A DNA stretch of 64,000 nt from Costus lasius (lineage: Eukaryota; Streptophyta; Magnoliopsida; Zingiberales; Costaceae), in assembly GCA_027563935.2 (NCBI GenBank), contig CM050453.2, positions 86,588,665-86,652,664 on the forward strand, written 5' to 3'. The position numbers were made by a program, and so were the translations under genes. The notes under the pieces are model-generated. The model ran no database searches, was not told the origin of the DNA, and worked only from the letters and a program-made list of their open reading frames with translations. Shown one piece after another: positions 10,901 through 21,710 of the stretch (its first letter is position 1; the number at the start of each line of letters is the position of its first letter).

Positions 10901-13159
10901 GGCTTATGTAATGCACCAGCTACATTCCAGCGATGCATGATGGCTATCTTCTCCGATCTCGTTGAAAACATCATGGACGTCTTTATGGATGACTTTTCGG
11001 TATACGGGTCTAGTTTTGATTCTTGTTTATCTAATCTGACCCGTGTTTTGCAGCGTTGCGAAGAGACGAGCCTGGTGCTTAATTGGGAGAAATGCCACTT
11101 TATGGTAAATGAAGGGATCGTTCTTGGTCATTTGATATCGGAGCGTGGTATCGAAGTCGATAAAGCAAAAATCAGGGTGATAGAGAGAATGTCGCCTCTG
11201 AACTCCGTCAAAGGAATCAGAAGTTTCTTAGGCTATGCAGGCTTTTATAGACGTTTTATTGAAAATTTTTCCAAAATTTTTAGACCTTTAACATCTTTGC
11301 TTGCAAAAGATGCTTCATTTGTTTTCGATCAGGACTGCATGGATGCGTTTCAACAATTGAAAGAGGCATTGATTTCCGCCCCGGTAATACAACCTCCGGA
11401 TTGCTCGCTGCCTTTCGAAATCATGTGCGATGCGAGCAATTATGCGGTAGGAGCTGTATTGGGACAGCGGAAAGACAACCGAACTCATGCCATTTACTAC
11501 GCCAGCCGAACATTGCATGGAGCACAGAGCAACTACGCCACCACAGAAAAAGAATTTTTAGCTGTAGTCTTCGCCTTTGATAAGTTTCGATCATATTTGG
11601 TTAACTCACGTGTCATTGTCTCTACAGATCATGCGGCAATTAGGTATCTCATGACAAAGAAGGATGCAAAACCGCGCCTAATCAGATGGATACTATTATT
11701 GCAAGAATTCGATATTCAGATCAAAGATAAGAAGGGAACTGAAAATCTAGTAGCGGATCATCTATCGCGCTTGACAACCACTCTTGAGAGCGACTCTGAA
11801 GAGGAGATAGATGACACGTTCTTAGATGAGAACTTAATAGCTGCTACTACAACAAGAACACCCTGGTATGCTGATCTGGTAAATTTCTTGGCGGCCGGTA
11901 TTATGCCTCCAAATTTAACGTACCAGCAGCGAAAGCGATTTTTGTCAAGCGCAAAGTACTACTACTGGGACGATCCACTTTTGTTCAAGCGCTGTGCCGA
12001 TTGTATTATTTGAAGATGCTTGCCTAAGGAAGAAATCTCAGACGTCCTATCCCAGTGCCATTCATCTTCCTATGGAGGACACTGTAGCGGTAAGAAAACA
12101 GCATATAAAGTTCTCCAATGTGGATTCTTTTGGCCAACCCTATTTAAAGATGCGAGGGACTACGTACTATCCTGCGATCGCTACCAGAGGACAGGAGGGA
12201 TATCGCAAAGAAATGAGATGCCCCTTAATACCATTCTTGAGATTGAGATCTTTGACGTATGGGGTATCGACTTTATGGGACCGTTTCCACCCTCTTGTGG
12301 TAACCGATTCATATTAGTTGGAGTTGATTATGTCTCCAAATGGGTCGAAGCTTTGGCTGCCCCGACGAATGATTCTAAGTTAGTTCACAGATTTTTTAAG
12401 AAGCTGATATTTCCGCGATTTGGAACGCCTCGTGTGGTAATCAGTGATGACATATCTCATTTTATTAAACGAACGTTTGAATTACTTCGCAGAAAGCATG
12501 GAATAATGCACAAGATAGCCACCGCTTACCATCCTCAGACTAGCGGACAAGTTGAAATATCAAACCGGGAGATAAAGAACATTCTTGAAAAAACTGTATC
12601 ACACACACGAACAGATTGGTCACTCAAACTTGATGATGCATTATGGGCGTATCGTACAACATTCAAAACTCATATAGGTATGTCCCCATTCCAGTTGATA
12701 TATGGTAAATCATACCACTTACCAGTTGAGATTGAACACAAAGCCTATTGGGCGATTCGACGATTGAATTTTGATGGGAACTGAGCTGGGAAGGTCAGAA
12801 AACTTCAACTTAATGAGCTCGACGAATTTAGGCAAGAAGCCTATGAGAATGCCATGATTTATAAAGAACGCACCAAAAGATGGCACGACCGAAGAATTAT
12901 GAAGAGGGAATTTCGTGAAGGTGAATTGGTACTACTATTTAACTCCAGGATCAAACTTTTTCCTGGCAAGCTTCGAACTAAATGGACAGGACCGTATGTA
13001 GTATAGAAGGTTTACCCTCACAGTGCTATAGACATTTACCGAGAGTCAGCTGGTACATTCAAGGTTAACGGACAAAGGCTTAAGCACTACATCTCCCATG
13101 AACCGATACCGAAGGAGGACATTGCATTGCTCCTCACGAATGCTCCTTCACCAGAATAA
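7934..13159 (+). pseudogene. Athila gag-pol polyprotein with five in-frame premature stops
   Basis: One frame from ATG 7934 to TAA 13157 encodes gag, protease, RT, RNase H and integrase. Gag shows NFEIKPSLLSMLQ and FSLRDRARAWLHSLP. The protease has CDLGASVSLMP (about 9665-9700). RT has SPVHVVPKKGG (about 10588) and an FMDD catalytic box at 10982-10993. RNase H has MCDASNYAVGAVLGQ (about 11424). Integrase shows the D, D and E context in GIDFMGP, ISDD and GQVEISNRE. Premature stops are at 8489 (TAG, where the family has Trp), 9374 (TAG), 12011 (TGA, expected Arg), 12782 (TGA) and 13004 (TAG). The integrase zinc finger has CDRY in place of the expected CDRC. No frameshift was needed to read it, so the element decayed by point mutation only and is a recent, silenced copy. 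Confidence 0.93.
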
Positions 13160-14476
13160 CGCCGATGATGGTCTAGCTGACGGACCATTAAACCAGTGCT
13201 TCTTGGGAGGCAACCCAAGCTTCTTACTTTAGCTAAATTTGTTTTCAGCATTTTTCTTTCATGTTTGCATGTTTTGTGTTAGTTCAATTTAGTTTGCACA
13301 TTTTGACGGGATCCTAGCTTCCTCTGTTATAAGTCTAAATTTCATTTCCTAGTTATGTCCATTTTGTTTTAATGATGATATTCTTGCAGGAAATGCGCAT
13401 CAAACTCCAAATACCGACACGAGATACCGATATTGAAGTAGGATGTGAAGGTCCTCAATGATAAGCATTCACAAGAAGGATGCAAGCTAGACTCGCGCCA
13501 ATCAATTTTAATCTTTGGATATCGAAAGCCTATACACAGTCATGAGCTGATCTTATTTATATTTAGCCCTCGCGGTTGATTTTTATAAAAATTGAAAACA
13601 ATATTTGGGCCTTGATGTGCCCTTTCACTACTTACATATTTTATTTTATCTCTATTTGTTTAGCTGTGGATATTGATGATTTTACTTAATATTAAATGAC
13701 ACAGGGATATCACAAACTGATGCAGTAAGGAGAAGCGTTTTCTGTCAATTTTTTCAAAATCACGGGCGGGTCCTGACAAAAATCCCAACCGTGATTCTCA
13801 CTCAGCTCAAACATCAGAATTTCGCTGAGGGAATTACGGCAGGAAGGTGACTAAGACCATGGCCGTAATTAGCAGCGCAGAATTGTGCGAGAAAATCATG
13901 ACTGGGGTATGCTGAAAATCATGACCGAGATTTCTTAGAGACAAAACAAAGACTTATCCGCCGAGAAGATTACGACAGACCAGTAACCAAAGGCATGGCC
14001 ATGAAATTCGCGCACAAACGAACAGAGGACAATCAGGGGTGGGTCACGACGAAAATCACGGGCAAGATCTTTCAGAAGACAGAATGCTTACAAATTTGAC
14101 GAGGACATTGCGGCTGCCCCGTGAATACAGACACAGCCGTGAAGATTCGAATTCAAAGACAGCAGTAAAATCACGACTGGGTCCTGATGAAAATCTTGGG
14201 CGAGATCTTTGAACCTTGACACCTTAGCAGATCCGCTTGGCCAGCTCGATCCGTTAAGCAACCCGTTAAGGGTTTCACTCACGCGGCGACCCCACTGTGT
14301 GCCCCACCTGTTGCCGCCTCCATTCGCCTCATCGCCGACCACCAACCCTCCAGCGACTGCTCCGATCATCTCCGGCGAGCTGACATTCCAAGATTCTGAA
14401 CTTTATTTCGCCGCGAGGTCCTCAACAATCAGTTCCCGATTCTCAGTGTCCGCCTCTGTTCGCTGCTTGAGAAGCC
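13160..14476 (+). other. Athila spacer between integrase and the extra ORF
   Basis: No gene was recognised. The segment from about 13750 to 14210 holds repeated, diverged copies of a motif like AATCACGGGCGGGTCCTGA followed by its near-complement, for example at 13760, 13890, 14044 and 14164. The same motif type occurs in the LTRs (about 6030-6155 and 17505-17620). Confidence 0.6.
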
Positions 14477-15748
14477 ATGCCGCCCCACAAGAAGAACACC
14501 GGAAAACGCCCGGCAGGCACCTTAAGCCCTCGACCGGCGGCGCCACCACAGCAACAACCAGTGCCACCAGAAATCCAGATGATGGATAATCACCAGGTGG
14601 CAAGGTACCAAGTCCTTTCCAACCACCGAATCGTTAATACTCGTTATATCGATCCACCCACGCTTGCTGCACTAGGAATCTTCAACGATTTACTTTGGGT
14701 GTTTCGACAATTTGGCTGGGGGCGATTTCTGCAGTACGCTCACCCCACGTACATCCCTTTCACGCTTGAATTTCTGAGTTCTGTTGAGTTGAAAGTCTCT
14801 GCGGTAGACACGAATCTAGAGCTGCTAACGTTCAGGCTTGCGAATACTGAGTACCGATTTACTATAGCTGACCTCAATGACATTTTCGATTTTCCTGCTT
14901 ATGCTTCCAGAGCCGGTCCACCTAACTTCAATGAGGATATTTTCTGGAGGTGTATCTCCACCATGTTCGCCTACTCGCCCCGCAATGCCAGAGCTTCAAC
15001 GCTCTCCAACCCCTGCATCCGCTATGCGCATAGGTTACTTGCGCATTCGATTTTCGCGAGGGAAGGAGACGGAATTGCGCGCCAGCTTGAATTACTTTGC
15101 CTTTGGGGCCTCTTACATCACTTCCAGATAAATGCCGGCTATCATCTCGCCCGGCAATTCGTGCTCGTGGCTCACGCGCAGAAAGGAGTTATTTTCATAG
15201 GCGGAATGATCACGAACATAGCTCTCTCGTTGGGACATAATCCTTATGGACAACCAGAGGCAGTGGGTAGCAGATGACTAGACCTTGAGCACCTACTTTC
15301 TATGAAGATGATAGTCCGGCGAGGAGACATCTTCCACCTAACCTTCGCGGATACCACTGATACCATGCCATTGCCGAACACTGCGAGGACAGATATCAGG
15401 GACAGCGCCAACTGGCGCTTGCGTTCAGATCCAGCGGTACCAGAGGATCAGACCGCCCCCCTTGACGTCGACCCGAGTGCCTCCATTTACGGACAACCGA
15501 GAACTGCCACGCGCCCTTCTACGGAAGACTTGCTCCACTTGCTTCGCCAAGATCAGATCCACCAAGGGAAGCAGCTGGCGGCGCTGATGGATACGGTGAA
15601 CTGTATTGAAGTTTTCCTCCACAGCAACATGGCTCCACCACCACCGCGAGACGAGGATGAGGACGTTGACGACACCATACATGTCTCTGATTCCTCCGAG
15701 CCAGCCGACGACGATGATGATGACGACCCAGCTGAGTGCAGTGAGTAG
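14477..15748 (+). pseudogene. Athila extra ORF (ATHILA ORF-1 / putative envelope-like), one stop
   Basis: The frame runs from ATG 14477 to the TAG at 15746-15748, about 423 codons, broken by a TGA at 15275 where the surrounding protein suggests Trp (TGG to TGA). It lies downstream of integrase on the same strand, the position of the extra gene in Athila elements. It resembles the ATHILA ORF-1 family: a proline-rich start, a central conserved part with FTIADLNDIFDFP and ELLCLWGLLHHF, and a very acidic end rich in Asp and Glu (about 15640-15745). No signal peptide or strong membrane helix is obvious, so an envelope role is not supported here. The function of this family is unknown. Confidence 0.75.
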
Positions 15749-17205
15749 GGCTGCACTCTAGTAAGTTCCCCCTCACCCCTTTTGATATATACCTATGTTA
15801 TATGCATCTAGACGATGCATCTTTTGCTTAGGGTGAGGGCACTTACACATTTTGATAAGGTCGTCTTGACTTTTATGATGTGATGTTGTATGCGGTTACT
15901 TTGCATGACTGTGATGATAGACTTTCATGCTGTGATGAACTATCTTTTACTATTGTGCTACGCCTTGCTCCACTGGTAAACTTTGATATGCTCTACTATG
16001 AAATTTTAATCCAACTTTACTTTTATAATGCCCTGACAGCACATGCTTTGATGATGAGATGGTTGTACAGGAAATATATTTCATCTTTTTGATATCATGT
16101 ATATCGTTAGACTGTTGCTGCTTGATGTGAAGCTTTGATTGCTTTACCATGATTCTAAACCACAACTGCCGAACATATGTAGAACATGAGTAACATTTTT
16201 ATTACTTGCTTTCTTGAAGTCTTATTATCACACTAAGTCATCCCTTAGACACTTTAACTTTGCAAGGACATCTATATTGTAGCACATTTATCACGCCCAC
16301 ACCCTTTTGCTACTCTTTCGACATAACTTTATGAATACATTTTGAACTATGTGATGATTATTTCCCAAATACGTGAGGACTTAAGTCGTAGGTCCTAGCC
16401 GACATTTTCTTTATGGCCTAATATTTTCTCATTTGAGATTGATACTTGTTCATTGGCCTGATTTATGGTCGATTTAATCCCCCACACTGCATTTAGATCA
16501 CGTTCTTGATTGAACAACTAGTCACTCGATTCCCTATACACTGGAAACTTAGGGATTGAACTTTGACAAGCTATGAGTCTAGGAAATATCTATATGTCAA
16601 CATGAGCACTATTTATTTGGAAGATTATAGACCAAACCAATTGACACATATACCTAACACCCTTGGTAGCTCTTGGTATTAGTTCTGGTTCAAGCTCCTC
16701 TAACTTGGCACCGTACAAGAAACATAGAAAAAGAAAAAGAAAAAAATAGTGGTACCGAAGTTGCAACTTGGCGCTGCCCAATACATTGAGAAAAGAAGGA
16801 AAAGAGCAGTGGTACCGAAGTCTCAACTTGGCACTGCCATCAAAAGAAAAGAAGATAAAAGAAAGAAGAGCAGCGGTACCGAAGTTGCAACTTGGCACTG
16901 AAATTCAAAAGGAAAGAAGGCAGTGGTACCAAAGTCATGAGTAAGACCTTTACTACCACCTTAGAGTTTACCCTTTTTGGTGCTTTAAGTGTATTAGTGT
17001 ATCATATGGTAAGGAACTATTTTCTATCCATTATTATCGTGCAACTGTTGTCTATAGATTTAACCCGGATACTTTGCTTTTCATCTCGGCATCTTTATAG
17101 TCTACAGTGGTTTGTGCATCCTGTGACTAGCTGTGATTATTTCGCATTTATAGATCATTTGAGAATATAACTTTGATTGAACAATCCCCATGAAACTCCT
17201 TTTCT
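15749..17205 (+). other. Athila 3' untranslated region
   Basis: This is 1.46 kb without a recognised gene. It contains the degenerate tandem repeat listed separately and is otherwise AT-rich. It leads to the polypurine region and 3' LTR. Confidence 0.7.
16745..16950 (+). repeat. Degenerate tandem repeat in the Athila 3' region, about 60 bp
   Basis: A core like GTGGTACCGAAGTTGCAACT followed by TGGCACTG recurs near 16751, 16809, 16873 and 16921, separated by A-rich spacers of AAAGAAAAG type. Spacing is about 48-64 bp. The core contains KpnI-like GGTACC and the palindrome TTGCAA. Confidence 0.8.
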
Positions 17206-17207
17206 TT

Positions 17208-17250
17208 CTATTTGCTTGGGGACAAGCAAAGGTTTAAGTCGTAGGTATTC
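17208..17250 (+). other. Polypurine / plus-strand priming region of the Athila element
   Basis: The stretch just before the 3' LTR contains CTTGGGGACAAGCAAAGG, a purine-rich run close to the priming region usual in this clade. It is followed by AAGTCGTAGGTATTC and then the LTR start at 17251. Confidence 0.6.
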
Positions 17251-19248
17251 TGTTGACACAGATTTATATAGAGTTTCATGTGTCAGTTTACTTATGGAAT
17301 CATGCCTATTTCACGACTTTAAGCCTTACTAATGCCTATATTTGGATACATTTATGGAATCTACACTTGTTTCGGTATTTTCACATTTTCAGGTCAAACT
17401 GACCACATAGAGGGTAGATTCTGACACTTTGATATCAAAGGAGCTCATCCTAACTCAAGACGATCCTAACTAGGAGTTTTCGGATTCATTGAAGTCTTTG
17501 TTGGAAATCACGACCGGTCCCGATCAGAATCATGCCTGTGATCATCGTTATGCCTGAAGCTGCAAATTGATAAATCACGACCGGGTCACGACCAAATTCT
17601 CGCCCGTGATCGCGGACCCGCCTGTTACGAAATTGCGATTTTAACCTAGATTTCTTCAACTTGACCTAAGGAAAAGCTTGAGGGCACCCAAGACCTTTCT
17701 CCCCCGTTGACAAAGGGGATGTGGAGCAGCTTTTAGAGGAGATTTTGGTTACGAAATCATAATTTCGTAAGGGATGGGCTGCTGCGGCTTTGCAGGAAAA
17801 GGGAGGCTGGCAGGAAGACTTCTTTTGCTGGAGAACTGCAGCGGCTGCAACAGCTTTTGCAGGGCATGGGGAAGGGACAACAGCCCACAAACTTGAGGAG
17901 ATAAAAGAGGAGAAGGGGGTTCGGTCCATCAGGGGATTCGCAGGGGAGAAGAACAAGAAGAGACGATTGCGAGAGGAGAAAGAGCTGCGCACTTGTATCC
18001 CTTTGAACATCCTTTGTTGCGTAAGCCTCTTAGACACGTATCTGTAATACCTAATTCTCATCTTTGAGTTATTGCATCTATTGTATGATCTTAATTGAGT
18101 GCTGCATGATCTATTTGTCAACTGTAACTCTTGTGCAAAACCTGTTATTACTTGTGATGTTCATGGCTGAATACATTTTACATATCGTTACCGTGAATAT
18201 GCTTGGCTAAACACTTAATCAGGATGTGGGAGTAGCCCTTGATGATTTATTAGTTGTGATAGTTAGATTTACTTGCTAAAATCCTTGCTTGACCTAGTGT
18301 GCATGCTTCGCCTGTGTACCCGGAGGAATATGTTCGACTTTTAATCCCTCGAGTGAGGTTTGTAAATCAGCTTTTCTAGGAGTTTACTCGCTTGCATAGC
18401 TGTACTTACCAGTAGGATTAAAGGAAAACATTATTCCGAAAGGTATGCTTGAGCCTTAAGTTGCAAAGGTGAGGTTTGTCAATCGAATTTAGAGGAGAAA
18501 ACTCGCCCGCTAGACTGTACTTGCTTAGGGAAACACCTTAGTGAGGTTTGTCAATCAGGTCTCTGGAAGAGAAAACTCACTCGCGGATTCGTACTCGCTC
18601 ACGTGACTATAGGAGTTTTGACGCGTCGGAGAGACTTCAGTCCGACCACGCGTCCGACCCACTTGGTTGAGAGTTTATCCATTCCATTTGTATGTTATCC
18701 CTACGCTACCCGAGAGGGGGCGTTTGAGTCTTTATCACCTCAAGTATGGTTCAGCATCTCTAGGAAGGTAAAACCTCGCTTGCGGGTCTGTACGTACTTG
18801 TAGGGATTATAAGAATCTTGGACGTTGTGGAAGGACACTCGTCTGACCGCACGTTAGAGCCCTACGGATTGGACCGATAATTTAGTTCGTGGAAGCGGAC
18901 GAGATTACCGGAGGGGAGCTACCTACGTGACAAGGAAGCTGACCCCCTTGAACTAGATAGGACTTTGGCAATATAGTTTAACTATTCAACTATAAGTAGT
19001 CAAAGTAGTGAACCCATATCCTGATGTACCTCCTCATTATAACTCTCTCGTGTGATCTCCTCTGTTTACATTACTGCACTTTCAATTATTTCGTTATCTT
19101 AACCTTCACCAATTGCGACATCGTCTTGCTAGTCATTTCAAGATCTATTCAGTATTTGCCAGTTAGTCCCTGTGGGATCGATATTTTATTACTTCGATAG
19201 ACCCGTGCACTTGCGAGTAACGCCTACCTATACCGGTGGGTGCTATCA
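17251..19248 (+). mobile_element. 3' LTR of the Athila element, 1998 bp
   Basis: It runs from TGTTGACACAG to GGTGCTATCA and is followed by the target duplication ACTGC. It matches the 5' LTR along its full length. I counted roughly 5 percent mismatches in the first 500 bases and fewer further on, so the insertion is not brand new. Confidence 0.95.
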
Positions 19249-20148
19249 ACTGCTCAAGTGCTGGGATCAAGATTCCAACCATAGAGAATCTATCAACCGC
19301 CACCAGCACTGAGCTCTCCTCGTCAAACTTAGGAAACCCACCAATAAAGTCCTTAGACACCCTTGTCTAGGACATCTCAGGAACAGGCAGTGGTTGTACC
19401 AACCCTACCCCTAGTCTCCGATCGATCTTACCTTCCTGGTAATTTTGGTAAGTGCGGACATATATCCTCATGTTTGCGCACGTATTGGGCCAATAGCACA
19501 GTCGTGCCGACAAGACAATTTTACCCTTTTGTCCTAGATGCTTTGCCCAAACTCTATCATAGAGCTCCCTCAGTAACTCCCGGCGCAGTCCGCCCATTGA
19601 TGGGACTAGTGGCCAATCGCCCCTGGCCATGACAACCTGCTCTCAGGTCTGTCATAGAGAAAACATGTGCTTCCCTTAGTCTATCTCTCATATCAAAATA
19701 AGTTGTATAAAATAACAATCTCGCACCGTTATCTTATTCAAAGTTCTATAGTCTACCCAGAACCTTAGCGACTAGTCCTTCTTCTTTTAGAAGAGGATCA
19801 GGGCTCCATAAGGCGATACCGTAAGCCGAATGAACCCGGCTTCGTGCAATCCACTCAATTGCCAACGAAGCTCGACCAACTCTGTTGGAGAAATACGGTA
19901 TAAAGCCTTTAGTGGAGGAGTGGATCCTGTCATAAGCTCAACTTGTCATCGATTCTTCTCCTTGGGGGAAAGTGTTTGGGAAGATCCGAGGATAACTCGT
20001 CGGAGAACTCTTCCAACAAACGCTTCACCATTAAGGGGACCTCTCCTTCGCAAGGAGAGTCATCAACCCTTGTCTCTCTATGGCAAAACCCTACCTCTAG
20101 GGTGTTGCTGACAATGGAAACCCCTCATTTTCAGCATCGCCTGGGCAT
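19249..20148 (-). pseudogene. Chromovirus pol remnant: integrase N-part and RT start, internal deletion
   Basis: This continues the minus-strand chromovirus interrupted at 5783. Reading leftwards, an RT leader (LLEEFSDEL and LVELRWQLSGLHEAGFI, about 20035-19830) is followed by a degraded KKKD...VDYRTLNKITV (about 19785-19725). The frame then passes almost directly to the integrase zinc domain and core (YVRTYQNYQEGKIDRRLG, DFIGGFPKFDEESSVLVAVD, about 19460-19285). The RT catalytic part and RNase H are therefore deleted between about 19720 and 19650. Several stops are present. GGCAT at 20144-20148 is one copy of the target duplication of the neighbouring solo LTR. Confidence 0.85.
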
Positions 20149-21435
20149 TGACACTGTCCGCAAGTGCACGGAAATGTCGCAGCAATACAAAAGATATCGA
20201 TCCCACAGGGAGCAAGGTGAGTACTAGAAAGTCTTATTTTTCGGAATCCAAGCTAATCGAATCGTGGTTTTTAGAACTTTAAAAACTAAAATTAAGCGAA
20301 ATCGTAAGCAAGAAATCAAACAACTAGGTAGGGAAAATATATGAGAGAGAATATCAGGGCAAAGGTTTCCACCACTCTGACGATCTTATATGCGCTATGA
20401 AATAAATAACAGTTATTTGGATTTACAGGTTTGCATAAGGAATCTACCCTATTGTACGAAGGTGCCCTCTTTCGAGTGAACACCCGGTGTTTGCCTAGAA
20501 CGTCTCCTACTTTCACGGTGGACCGTTTTCGACAAACCCAATGGGTTCCGTGGTAGATTATGGATCCTCGAGCGAAGGGTAAGCACTTTCGCGTCAAGCC
20601 TTCACAAGATTCACATAGAGGTTCGGTCGTTACGGTCCTACTCTCATTATGAACCGTAACCACTATAGCATGATAATACTTGGCCAGAGTATAAATCAAG
20701 AAATAAGTGCATCAAGTGAAATATGCTAAAGATATGATCTAAATAACAAAGTTAATACAAGAGTTGCATATAAAGATTGTCAGAGGGTTTTAACCTAGCC
20801 CTGAAAATAGGTTTATGCTACAACCATTGTCACAATGCTCAAAATTCTCTCTTTAATCATAGGAAAATCACTGGAAAAGGTTTCTAAGAGGGAAGAGACG
20901 ATAAACCGAATGGAATAACCAAGTATTCTTGAGTTCTGACGCTCAAATCTCTGAAAATCGCCCCAAAGTCGCCTGTTCGGTGAAATTCTCGGCGTACTTC
21001 TATGCAGGTATCTTCAGATGAGATCACAGGTTCACCTGCCAGTGAAGTGTGCGGCAGCTTTCAGAAATCTCGACATCATTGGTGAACCCCGCCGGGTTCA
21101 CCAGGCAGTGACATGCGCGCTGAAATCCTTCCTTTGGCAAGATCACGGGTGAACCCCGTGGGGTTCACCTGGCCGTGAAGTCCAGAGAAGGCTCCGATTG
21201 AGCCCAAAATTTACGGGCAGCTTCGTCTTCGCATAAGGAATCACCCCATGCTCTTAGATTCTTCAAAAAGACCTCAAAATTGGGTGATTTTACCTGAAAT
21301 TCAATAAGACAGACGAAAAGTGAAGATTCTGAAGTTTTTAACTAAATAAGCCTTAAAGGAGTGTAAAAACATTCAAATAGGCCTAAATTCATCATGGAAT
21401 AATAGTAAAAATCACTACTAAAATGCAAGGTATCA
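20149..21435 (-). mobile_element. Solo LTR, 1287 bp, Athila/Tat-like
   Basis: On the minus strand it runs TGATACC... to ...GTGTCA and is bounded by GGCAT at 20144-20148 and 21436-21440. No internal element sequence is present, so it is a solo LTR left by recombination between two LTRs. The minus-strand end GTGGGATCGATATC ... CGTGCACTTGCG resembles the end of the 13.5-kb Athila LTR, which suggests a relative. It also carries repeated GGTTCACC and TGAACCCCG blocks near 21050-21185. Confidence 0.88.
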
Positions 21436-21440
21436 GGCAT

Positions 21441-21710
21441 ACCGCCTGATTTAGTCCCGTATGACCTAGTATACTTTAGTTGTTTTAGGGTGCCTTACGC
21501 AACCCACGACAAGTTCCCTGAGTAGGAACAAATCTCTAGTCTCATTTAGTTGAGCTCTCCTCATGAGAGCTTAAAGGTCAGATCGAACCCCAAAGGCTAT
21601 GTGCGGTCTGAGCCCGCCACTACAACTTTGCATCTTAGGATAGATACGCGATACAACTATGTACCTGCTCTTCAGCAGGAACCTGAATATTTTGGAGAGA
21701 TACGCAATAC
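21441..21710. other. Junction segment between opposed chromovirus remnants
   Basis: I recognise no domain in either direction. It lies between the solo LTR and the first readable integrase sequence of the plus-strand element, and probably holds the broken end of one or both chromovirus copies. Confidence 0.4.

Larger units (their letters stand above)
5784..19248 (+). mobile_element. Complete Athila-type Ty3/gypsy retrotransposon, 13.5 kb
   Basis: The element has two long LTRs (5784-7777 and 17251-19248), a tRNA-Asp-type PBS, gag-pol in one frame, an extra ORF after integrase, a long 3' untranslated region and a polypurine region. Both ends are fixed by a five-base target duplication ACTGC at 5779-5783 and 19249-19253. 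It inserted into the integrase region of an older minus-strand chromovirus: the flanking sequence rejoins cleanly when the element is removed. The PBS, the protease-RT-integrase order and the extra ORF downstream of integrase place it in the Athila clade. It is full length but inactive, with six premature stops, all explicable by C-to-T or G-to-A transitions. Confidence 0.95.
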
